Shown: positions 23,498 to 29,365 of the stretch, piece by piece
Position numbering within the stretch: position 1 is the stretch's first letter
Layout: every line of letters begins with the position of its first letter
Source of the DNA: a virus
Virus record (IMG/VR): IMGVR_UViG_3300034082_001991
Coordinates: 1 to 29,365 of that record
Length of the DNA: 29,365 bases
Direction: 5' to 3' (one strand)
Made by a program: the position numbers and the translations under genes
Notes under the pieces: model-generated
Seen by the model: only the letters and a program-made list of their open reading frames with translations
Told to the model about the DNA's origin: nothing
Database searches by the model: none

Positions 23498-24598
23498 ATG
23501 TTTGATGCTATCAAGCCATTACTTGAAAGTGGACTTATCAACGAGGACGTGGGCCGTGAACTAAACGAAGCCTGGGAATCTAAGTTGAATGAGGCACGTG
23601 AGCAAGTACGTGTTGAATTACGTGAAGAATTCGCACACCGTTATGAACATGACAGAATCGTGATGGTAGAAGCCCTAGATAAAATGGTTACAGAAAGTCT
23701 AACAACTGAAATTTCTGAATTTCAGATTGAAAGACAAGCAATGAACGAAGACCGCGTACAAGCTAAACAACAATTGCGTGAAAATGCAGTTAAATTCAAT
23801 AATTTCATGGTTACTAAACTAGCTGAAGAAATTAAAGAACTACGCAGTGAACGCAAACTACAAATGGAAAGTCAATCTAAACTTGAACAATTTATTGTTC
23901 ATGCATTGGCACGTGAAATTAAAGAATTCACACAAGACAAACAAGCTGTAGTTGAAGCAAAGGTTAAGTTGGTTGCAGAAGGTCGTCAACAATTAGAAAG
24001 ATTGAAATCACGCTTTGTGAGTGAATCTGCTAAAAGATTGAATACTGTTGTAACATCACATCTTAAGGGTGAATTAGGTCAGTTGAAGGAAGATATCAAG
24101 GTTGCTCGTGAGAACAATTTTGGACGTAGAATATTTGAAAGTTTTGCAAGCGAGTTCTCAGTTACTCATTTAAATGATAAAGCTGAAACCCGTAAACTAA
24201 TGAATTCTCTACAATTGAAAGACCAACAATTAGCTGAATCTATCAAAGTAATTGGTCAATCTAAAAAATTGATTGAAAGTAAAGAACGTGAAGTTCGTAT
24301 TATTAAAGAGTCTAATCAACGTGAAAAAATGATGAGCGATTTACTTGCTCCATTAAACGAAGAAAAGGCTACTGTAATGAAGGACTTACTAGAAAGTGTG
24401 CAAACACCAAAATTGCAAAGCACTTTCGACAAGTATCTACCAGCAGTTTTAAACAGTGGAGCAGAGAGAAAGTCTACTAAGACTACTCTACGTGAAAGTG
24501 TTAAAGAAGTTACTGGTGATAAATCTGCCAAAACACAAGAAGTAGATATGGATCAACGTGATAACGTTATTGATATCAAACGCCTGGCAGGGCTATAA
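23498..24598 (+). CDS. gp22: Scaffold (major prohead core) protein gp22-like
   Basis: The 366-residue product is almost entirely helical and charged, with coiled-coil repeats such as EAREQVRVELREEFAHRYEH, TKLAEEIKELRSERKLQME and ALAREIKEFTQDKQAVVEAK. It starts MFDAIKPLLESGLINEDV, a typical gp22 N-terminus carrying an LLE-S site of the gp21 type. I take ATG 23498, with AAAGGGGA eight bases upstream, over an earlier in-frame start within gp21. The extra length over T4 gp22 (269) lies in the coiled coil. It shapes the prohead interior and is removed by gp21. A C-terminal DMDQRDNVIDIKRLAGL resembles the capsid-binding end of the family. Confidence 0.93.
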   Translation: MFDAIKPLLESGLINEDVGRELNEAWESKLNEAREQVRVELREEFAHRYEHDRIVMVEALDKMVTESLTTEISEFQIERQAMNEDRVQAKQQLRENAVKFNNFMVTKLAEEIKELRSERKLQMESQSKLEQFIVHALAREIKEFTQDKQAVVEAKVKLVAEGRQQLERLKSRFVSESAKRLNTVVTSHLKGELGQLKEDIKVARENNFGRRIFESFASEFSVTHLNDKAETRKLMNSLQLKDQQLAESIKVIGQSKKLIESKEREVRIIKESNQREKMMSDLLAPLNEEKATVMKDLLESVQTPKLQSTFDKYLPAVLNSGAERKSTKTTLRESVKEVTGDKSAKTQEVDMDQRDNVIDIKRLAGL

Positions 24599-24625
24599 AA
24601 AAGACATAATTTAGGAGAATATAAA

Positions 24626-25822
24626 ATGTCAAAAGTATTATTAGAAGGCCGTTGGAACGAGACCAAGGATGCCCTGTTAGAAGGTCTAAAAGGAACTCGT
24701 CGTTCAACAATGGGTGTTATCTTAGAAAACACCAAAAAGCAACTACTTGCTGAATCTTCAGCCGGTACAACAACAGCTGGTAACATCGCTACATTAAACC
24801 GTGTGATTCTTCCAGTTATTCGTCGTGTTATGCCAACCGTTATCGCTAACGAATTGGTAGGCGTTCAGCCAATGACAGGACCAGTTGGTCAAATCCACAC
24901 TCTACGTGTTCGTTATGCTCAGTCATTAACAGACAATAGTGCTGCTGCAACTAGCGTAGTCGCTGGTCAAGAAGCATTAAGTCCATTCTTGATTGCTCAG
25001 GCTTATTCACGTACACCTTCAGCAGGCACAAGCACAAGTTTTTACACAGGTAATGATACTGCTGCTCTTGAAGGTAATGGCGGTAAGCAAATCAGTGTGC
25101 AAATTCTACGTCAAGCTGTTGAAGCTAAGTCACGTAAATTGCAAGCACGTTGGACATTTGAAGCTGCTCAAGACGCACAATCTCAACACGGGATTGACGT
25201 TGAAGCAGAAATCATGGCAGCATTAGCACAAGAAATTACTGCTGAAATTGACCAAGAAATTCTATTGTCTCTTGCTACTCTAGCTACAACTGAGTACACA
25301 TACAACCAAGCTACTGTATCTGGTACAGCTACATACGTTGGTGACGAACATGCTGCTCTAGCTGTTCTTATCAATCGTGTTGCTAACTTGATCGCTCAAC
25401 GCACTCGTCGTGGCGCTGGTAACTGGGCTGTTGTATCTCCGGCATCATTGACAGTATTGCAATCTGCAACTACTTCAGCGTTCGCTCGTACAACAGAAGG
25501 TACATTTGAAGCTCCTACAAACACTAAGTTTGTTGGTACATTGAATGGCGCTATGCGTGTATTCGTAAACAGCTATGCACCTGATACACAACCTGTATTG
25601 GTTGGATACAAAGGTTCTTCAGAAACAGATGCAGCGGCATTCTATTGCCCTTACATCCCGTTGATGAGTTCTGGTGTTGTTCTTGATCCATCAACATTCG
25701 AACCAGTCGTGTCATTTATGACTCGTTATGGGTACATAGAGCTAACTAATACGGCCTCATCGTTCGGCAATGCTGCCGATTATGTTGGTGAAATTGCCGT
25801 ACAAAATCTCACCTTTCAGTGA
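24626..25822 (+). CDS. gp23: Major capsid protein gp23-like
   Basis: The 398-residue major head protein of the HK97 fold. The N-terminal 43 residues are a propeptide ending KKQLLAE-SSAGTT, matching the gp21 rule (Leu-x-Glu before a small residue) and the position of T4 cleavage. After it come NRVILPVIRRVMPTVIANEL and VGVQPMTGPVGQIHTLRVRY, highly conserved in gp23. Near the C-terminus are AAAFYCPYIPLMSSGVVLD, FEPVVSFMTRYGY and an AVQNLTF end. At 398 residues it is shorter than T4 gp23 (521), which carries an insertion domain. TTTAGGAGAAT provides a strong ribosome-binding site. Codon choice is unusually regular, as expected for a very highly expressed gene. A strong terminator follows. Confidence 0.97.
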   Translation: MSKVLLEGRWNETKDALLEGLKGTRRSTMGVILENTKKQLLAESSAGTTTAGNIATLNRVILPVIRRVMPTVIANELVGVQPMTGPVGQIHTLRVRYAQSLTDNSAAATSVVAGQEALSPFLIAQAYSRTPSAGTSTSFYTGNDTAALEGNGGKQISVQILRQAVEAKSRKLQARWTFEAAQDAQSQHGIDVEAEIMAALAQEITAEIDQEILLSLATLATTEYTYNQATVSGTATYVGDEHAALAVLINRVANLIAQRTRRGAGNWAVVSPASLTVLQSATTSAFARTTEGTFEAPTNTKFVGTLNGAMRVFVNSYAPDTQPVLVGYKGSSETDAAAFYCPYIPLMSSGVVLDPSTFEPVVSFMTRYGYIELTNTASSFGNAADYVGEIAVQNLTFQ

Positions 25823-25836
25823 AATTGGGTACATCC

Positions 25837-25856
25837 GATTGTCTTTAGGGACAATC
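25837..25856 (+). other. Hairpin upstream of the gp23 terminator
   Basis: GATTGTC and GACAATC form a seven-pair stem with a TTTAGG loop, 15 bases after the capsid stop codon. Together with the terminator hairpin it would give the abundant gp23 mRNA a doubly structured 3' end that may protect it from exonucleases. Confidence 0.5.
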
Positions 25857-25863
25857 ACCAATC

Positions 25864-25890
25864 AAAAGCGCACTTCGGTGCGCTTTTTTT
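25864..25890 (+). terminator. Strong rho-independent terminator after gp23
   Basis: AAAAGCGCAC-TTCG-GTGCGCTTTT followed by more Ts: a GC-rich stem with the very stable TTCG tetraloop, the clearest terminator in the window. Confidence 0.93.
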
Positions 25891-25919
25891 GTGTTAAAAT
25901 AGTAGAATGTTAAGTATTA

Positions 25920-25928
25920 GACTAAATA
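25920..25928 (+). promoter_or_regulatory. Late-promoter-like element just before HNH gene
   Basis: GACTAAATA, five bases before ATG 25934, with no Shine-Dalgarno sequence. As at gp25, the spacing would produce a near-leaderless transcript if active. Confidence 0.3.
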
Positions 25929-25933
25929 CTATT

Positions 25934-26677
25934 ATGATTGAAAACAAATATACCAAACTTTATTACAAGATAACTTCCAATGCGAAGCAACGCATTACTG
26001 ATGGTTATACCGAACTACATCATATCATCCCTCAATCAATGGGCGGTAGTAATGATAAAGAAAACTTAGTAGAACTAACAGCAAGAGAACATTTTATTTG
26101 TCATTGGTTGTTGATTAAAATGACAGAAGGTGAAGATAGAAGTAAGATGTTATATGCACTTAATGGAATGAAAGCAGAGAATAGATATCAACAAAGATAC
26201 CATACAAAGATTACCGCAAGAGTCTATGAAAAGCATAGAATAGAACATGCAGAAAACCATAGTAAAAGAATGAAAGGTCGTATAGCCTGGAACAAAGGTG
26301 TACCGCAAACTGACGAACATAGAGAAAAAAATAGACAGGCGGCATTACAAAGAGCACCTAAGTCAGAAAAAACAAAAGAAAAGTGGAGACAGGCTAGATT
26401 GGGATACAAACATAGTGAAGAAACAAAAAAGAAACAGAGTGATAACCTAAAAGGTAAATTAAAAGGTCCGCAATCAGATGAACATAGACTTGCTATAAGT
26501 TTAGGTGGCAAAGGTATAAAGAAAGTAAAAACACACGGAGCAAACGTAGCCAAAGCAAATATAGGTAATATCAGCATCAACAAAGACGGATTAGAGAAAA
26601 AAGTAAAGAAAGATATACTACAAAGCTATCTAGACCAGGGTTGGCAACTAGGTGGCAAAAAGCGTAAGGTAGCATAA
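25934..26677 (+). CDS. HNH homing endonuclease with NUMOD3-like repeats
   Basis: A free-standing HNH endonuclease, probably a selfish mobile element. The HNH core is near the N-terminus: ELHHIIPQSMGGSNDKENLV with the paired histidines and Asn, then TAREHFICHWLL with the final His. The C-terminal half has repeated Lys-rich, DNA-binding motifs of the NUMOD3 kind: GRIAWNKGVPQTDEHREKNR, GYKHSEETKKKQSDNLKG and GPQSDEHRLAISLGGKG. From ATG 25934 the product is 247 residues; an upstream in-frame ATG at 25907 would add nine but lacks a ribosome-binding site. It sits between the capsid terminator and another terminator, next to gp23, a common insertion site for homing genes. The nuclease appears intact. 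Confidence 0.9.
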   Translation: MIENKYTKLYYKITSNAKQRITDGYTELHHIIPQSMGGSNDKENLVELTAREHFICHWLLIKMTEGEDRSKMLYALNGMKAENRYQQRYHTKITARVYEKHRIEHAENHSKRMKGRIAWNKGVPQTDEHREKNRQAALQRAPKSEKTKEKWRQARLGYKHSEETKKKQSDNLKGKLKGPQSDEHRLAISLGGKGIKKVKTHGANVAKANIGNISINKDGLEKKVKKDILQSYLDQGWQLGGKKRKVA

Positions 26678-26684
26678 ATACAAT
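26670..26684 (+). promoter_or_regulatory. TAGCATAANTA element over the HNH stop codon
   Basis: TAGCATAAATACAAT, the fourth copy of the 15-mer, includes the TAA stop of the HNH gene. A transcript started here would reach a terminator within about 40 bases, so it may be a chance match, a short-RNA promoter or a leftover of the site before HNH insertion. Confidence 0.3.
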
Positions 26685-26710
26685 ATCTCAACGGGATGGG
26701 AAGAAACACT

Positions 26711-26733
26711 AAGGGCACTAACGTGCCTTTTTT
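26711..26733 (+). terminator. Rho-independent terminator after HNH gene
   Basis: GGCAC-TAAC-GTGCC followed by TTTTTT, 37 bases after the HNH stop codon. Confidence 0.8.
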
Positions 26734-26738
26734 GTTGG

Positions 26739-27104
26739 CTATATAGTTACATCGGCGTCAACTGTTATATCTAGTATACTCTTATTTTTTTCTTTCAACT
26801 TCTTTTGATGCACTCTATTGCAATTGGCACATAGTGTTAACATATTCTTAACACTTTTGTTTTTCTTGTTACCATCTACATACACCAAATCAAGCTGACA
26901 ATTATCTTCTGGTAAAAAATTACATTTGTCGCAACAGTTTTTCTTATGCAGTAAGTAACCATACTGTGTGTTGTACATTGCTTTGCTACATTGAACGCAA
27001 TATTTGTGCCATTGTTTAAATTTATGTTTACTAATACCATTGGGTTTAGCTAATGATATTTTACAGTTTTCACAGAAAGGTCTTGTTGGTTGTTGTGTAA
27101 GCAT
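26739..27104 (-). CDS. Zinc-ribbon HNH-family protein with degenerate active site
   Basis: A 121-residue, Cys-rich, Lys-rich protein. Three N-terminal CxxC pairs (CENC, CVQC, CDKC) and LCANCNRVHQ near the end form zinc sites like those of phage HNH endonucleases. In the usual family sequence the region reads QLD-x-DHIDGN, with His as the catalytic base. Here it reads QLDLVYVDGNKKNKSVKN, so the Asp-His pair is replaced by Val-Tyr, while DGN, the downstream Asn and LCANC remain. It is probably nuclease-dead or altered, possibly a DNA-binding remnant. It runs opposite to its neighbours, starts without a Shine-Dalgarno sequence, and has TATAAATA four bases before the ATG. Confidence 0.75.
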   Translation of the reverse strand: MLTQQPTRPFCENCKISLAKPNGISKHKFKQWHKYCVQCSKAMYNTQYGYLLHKKNCCDKCNFLPEDNCQLDLVYVDGNKKNKSVKNMLTLCANCNRVHQKKLKEKNKSILDITVDADVTI

Positions 27105-27108
27105 TTTA

Positions 27109-27116
27109 TATTTATA
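27109..27116 (-). promoter_or_regulatory. Exact T4-type late -10 octamer before the zinc-ribbon HNH gene
   Basis: TATAAATA on the minus strand with TAAA between it and the ATG at 27104. It is identical to the T4 late promoter core. The spacing implies an almost leaderless mRNA. Confidence 0.4.
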
Positions 27117-27168
27117 GAAAAAAGATTTTTCTAGTGCTTTTTTTTGTTGGAGTATAGTTGACCAAAAT

Positions 27169-27181
27169 GATAAATATATTA
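27169..27181 (+). promoter_or_regulatory. Late promoter of fibre gene 1
   Basis: GATAAATATATTA, 16 bases before the ATG at 27198. The identical 13-mer precedes fibre gene 2 at 28703, which supports it as a conserved promoter. Confidence 0.55.
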
Positions 27182-27197
27182 TAACAATGGAATATTT

Positions 27198-28694
27198 ATG
27201 GCATCAGCACCTTTTAACAGTTTAGGCGGATACTCAGTTGGCATACCTACAACACAAGTAGTTGATAGCAACGGAAACGTTGTATCTAATTTTTTAAATC
27301 TTTCTGGTAATGTTTCAGCTAATAAAGTTTATGCAAATAGTTTCTTTTACGCCAATGGCGATCCTTTTAATGCAAATCCAGGTGGTAGCAATACTCAACT
27401 ACAATTCAATGACAACAATGCATTAGGTGGAATACCCAATGTCACTTGGAATGGTAATATATTAACATTAGGTAACATTGCAAATTTATCAATCGGCGGG
27501 GGTGTTAATGGTTATTTTTTACAAACTGATGGTGCAGGTAATTTAAATTGGACGGCAGGCGGCAATGGCGGCAATAGTTCCCCCGGTGGAGCTAACTCAC
27601 AAGTTCAATTTAATGATCTAGGCTCATTTGGTGGTGATGTTGGGTTTACTTATAATAGTACAACCAATACGTTACAAGTAGCAAATACTATAGCCGGAAG
27701 TATAACAGCAACGGGTAATATCACTACTGGTAATATAACTAGCTTAGGTAATATAACAAGTACATATTATATTGGTAACGGATCATTATTGACCGGCATT
27801 ACTACTGAGCTTGCAAACTATGTAATACAAAATGCACAATCAAATATCACTAGTTTAGGAAATCTTGTTTTTCTAAATATTGACGGAGACACTACAAGTT
27901 TAGGTAATATAAATTCTTCAGGGAATATTAGTGGTGGTAATCTTAATGCAGGATCAAATGTAACTACCGGAAATGCGTCAATCACAAATAAGATTACAGT
28001 TGGTGGTAATTTAACTATAAATTCAGCAGCATCGTTCAGACTAGCCGGCACAATGAATACAGCTGGAAGTTCTAATATTAATTTGGGAACTATTTCAAAT
28101 ATTCATATTGCAGGCGGTGTTAACGGTTATGTATTGACAACCGACGGTACAGGAAATTTAAGTTGGGCAGTTGTTGGTGGTGGCGGTGGCAATGGTACTC
28201 CAGGTGGTGCTAACACACAAGTTCAGTTCAATGAGTCTGATACTTTTGCAGGTAGCCCATACCTTACTTACAATGATTACACTAGAACCTTGCAAGTTAG
28301 CGGTAACTTAATTGCTAACTCAGTACAAGTAGGTGCAGGCATATACAAGTGGTCTACTAGCTTTGTTTATTTTGCGAATACTGCAAATACAGACCCACAA
28401 CAAATGTTATATTCTATTCCAGTTGCTAATGTTGCAGGGGTAGAATTTCAAATTTTTGCAACAGAACCGGCAGGTCCTAGTAGACAGAGTTCTAAAATTA
28501 GCTCATTGTACTATGATAACACTGTGGAATTTACCGAATATGCAAGTTTGTTTGTAAATGGTGGAGTAGGTGATTTTGAAGTAGCTTATGATGGTGGAAA
28601 TATAATTGTTCCTCCTTCATTAGAACTTAACGTAACACCATACACAAGTAATCCAGTAACTTATAAAATGTTGATTACCGTATTCGCAGGATAA
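27198..28694 (+). CDS. Repeat-rich tail fibre/structural protein 1
   Basis: A 498-residue Gly/Asn/Thr/Ser-rich protein, predicted beta-rich fibre. Repeated modules are PGGSNTQLQFND (61-72), PGGANSQVQFND (129-140) and a third copy near 345, a motif common in fibre-like proteins of marine phages. There are also two GGVNGY..TDG.GNL.W modules (about 101-118 and 318-335) and many LGNI/TGNI/SGNI turns like a beta-solenoid. The last 120 residues lose the repeats (from about IYKWSTSFVYF to YKMLITVFAG) and probably form a globular, receptor-binding tip. The first 16 residues (MASAPFNSLGGYSVGI) resemble those of the next gene, a likely attachment end. I use ATG 27198 with GGAA upstream; an ATG at 27187 is out of frame. 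T4 gene equivalence is unclear. Confidence 0.85.
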   Translation: MASAPFNSLGGYSVGIPTTQVVDSNGNVVSNFLNLSGNVSANKVYANSFFYANGDPFNANPGGSNTQLQFNDNNALGGIPNVTWNGNILTLGNIANLSIGGGVNGYFLQTDGAGNLNWTAGGNGGNSSPGGANSQVQFNDLGSFGGDVGFTYNSTTNTLQVANTIAGSITATGNITTGNITSLGNITSTYYIGNGSLLTGITTELANYVIQNAQSNITSLGNLVFLNIDGDTTSLGNINSSGNISGGNLNAGSNVTTGNASITNKITVGGNLTINSAASFRLAGTMNTAGSSNINLGTISNIHIAGGVNGYVLTTDGTGNLSWAVVGGGGGNGTPGGANTQVQFNESDTFAGSPYLTYNDYTRTLQVSGNLIANSVQVGAGIYKWSTSFVYFANTANTDPQQMLYSIPVANVAGVEFQIFATEPAGPSRQSSKISSLYYDNTVEFTEYASLFVNGGVGDFEVAYDGGNIIVPPSLELNVTPYTSNPVTYKMLITVFAG

Positions 28695-28702
28695 CAGATT
28701 TT

Positions 28703-28715
28703 GATAAATATATTA
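28703..28715 (+). promoter_or_regulatory. Late promoter of fibre gene 2
   Basis: GATAAATATATTA, identical to the element before fibre gene 1, followed by AGGAAAA and the ATG at 28730. Confidence 0.55.
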
Positions 28716-28729
28716 AATAGGAAAATGTA

Positions 28730-29365
28730 ATGGCGGTAAAACCCTTAAATGCAGTAGGAGGTCTTTCAGTAGGGAAAACACCAATTACTATTATATATTC
28801 AAACGGTGATATTTTAACTAATAACTTCTCAGCCACCGGTGACTCAAATTTAAATAATATTGGAAATATTTATATTTCTGGTGGTTCAAATGGACAAACA
28901 ATTCAAACTGATGGCACTGGAAATCTTAGTTTTGTAACTATCTCAAGTATTTCAAATGGTAATAGTAACATACAAGTTCTGGCCAATGCTAATATTACAT
29001 TCAGTAGTGCAGGCAATGCAAACATTGTTATCATTACGGACACTGGTGTAAATGTCAACGGATATCTAACTGTTACAGGTAATGCTCAGTTTAATAATGC
29101 TAATTTAGGTAATCTAGCAACTGCTAACTACGCAAATTTTGCAAACGATATAGTAGTTCAGGGTAATATTGCTAATGCAAATAATATCAGTGTTACAAAT
29201 AACATAGAAGGTAATACAGCCAACTTCAGTGGTAATGTTACTTCATTAAATGCTAACTTAGGCAACTTGATAACTGCTAACTACGCAAATTTTGCAAACG
29301 ATATAGTAGTTCAGGGTAATATTGCTAATGCAAATAACATCAGTGTCACTTATGAAATTACAGGT
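28730..29365 (+). CDS. Repeat-rich tail fibre/structural protein 2 (3' end off window)
   Basis: The 212 visible codons encode a paralogue of the preceding fibre: MAVKPLNAVGGLSVGK matches MASAPFNSLGGYSVGI position for position at key residues, and GGSNGQTIQTDGTGNLSF matches the GGVNGY module. The rest is Asn/Ala/Thr-rich with NANLGNL and ANFANDIVVQGN repeats. A 51-residue unit is duplicated: ITANYANFANDIVVQGNIAN and its continuation recur almost unchanged. The frame is open to the window end, so total length is unknown. It has its own promoter-like element and a good AGGAAAA ribosome-binding site. A role as tail fibre or head/tail decoration with a shared docking N-terminus is inferred. Confidence 0.85.
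   Translation, partial: MAVKPLNAVGGLSVGKTPITIIYSNGDILTNNFSATGDSNLNNIGNIYISGGSNGQTIQTDGTGNLSFVTISSISNGNSNIQVLANANITFSSAGNANIVIITDTGVNVNGYLTVTGNAQFNNANLGNLATANYANFANDIVVQGNIANANNISVTNNIEGNTANFSGNVTSLNANLGNLITANYANFANDIVVQGNIANANNISVTYEITG
29120..29345 (+). repeat. 153-bp-period direct repeat in fibre gene 2
   Basis: About 73 bases beginning ACTGCTAACTACGCAAATTT at 29120 recur at 29273 with one mismatch that I can find (AATAAT against AATAAC). The 153-base period equals 51 codons, so copy number could change in frame by recombination. Confidence 0.85.

Noticed and set aside
28730-29365. CRISPR-like array from the repeated blocks in fibre gene 2
   Set aside because: Repeats are long, in frame, only two copies, and encode repeated protein; no spacers or cas genes.

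Overview
This window comes from an AT-rich myovirus of the T4 superfamily, of the marine or freshwater cyanophage/pelagiphage-like kind rather than an enteric T4 relative. The evidence is the recognisable T4 set: baseplate genes 48, 53, 5, 25 and 6; late sigma factor gp55; recombination genes 47 and 46; gp26; and the head block 20-21-22-23. The host cannot be named from the sequence. I see no tRNA, rRNA, integrase or CRISPR array.

Layout. (1) 1-8589, minus strand: one tightly packed baseplate operon, read 48 -> 53 -> large hub-position protein -> 5 (spike) -> two low-complexity structural proteins -> 25 -> 6 (6 runs off the left edge). Several joints are TAATG stop/start overlaps. (2) 8590-8723: divergent control region with a textbook sigma70 promoter facing right, overlapped by a perfect dyad, and a late-type promoter facing left. 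(3) 8724-15072, plus strand: gp55-like late sigma, gp47/gp46 nuclease pair, a translationally coupled SDR oxidoreductase plus radical SAM enzyme, and a Holliday-junction-resolvase-like nuclease. (4) 15073-15577: a small gene broken by a one-base frame change, with strong palindromes at its 3' end. (5) 15578-16626, minus strand: gp26-like tail/baseplate assembly protein with a classical -1 frameshift signal leading into a short C-terminal ORF. (6) 16733-25822, plus strand: tape-measure-like protein carrying an M15 peptidase domain, portal gp20, small basic protein, acidic prohead core protein, protease gp21, scaffold gp22 and major capsid gp23, closed by a strong terminator. (7) 25907-27104: two HNH-type ORFs, one plausibly an active homing endonuclease and one with a degraded active site. 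(8) 27198-29365: two paralogous repeat-rich fibre genes, the second cut by the window edge.

How it works together. The sigma70 promoter would let host polymerase make gp55 and the recombination proteins. gp55 would then direct polymerase to the TAAATA-type late promoters that recur before the baseplate, tape measure, portal and fibre genes. gp47/46 and the resolvase-like nuclease would serve recombination-dependent replication and DNA processing.

Most interesting observations: the T-TTT-TTC slippery site plus hairpin at the end of the gp26-like gene, which recalls the lambda G/GT tail chaperone arrangement; the peptidoglycan peptidase domain in the tape measure while the spike gp5 lacks its lysozyme domain; the SDR-radical SAM couplet; and the dyad sitting on the promoter of the late sigma gene.
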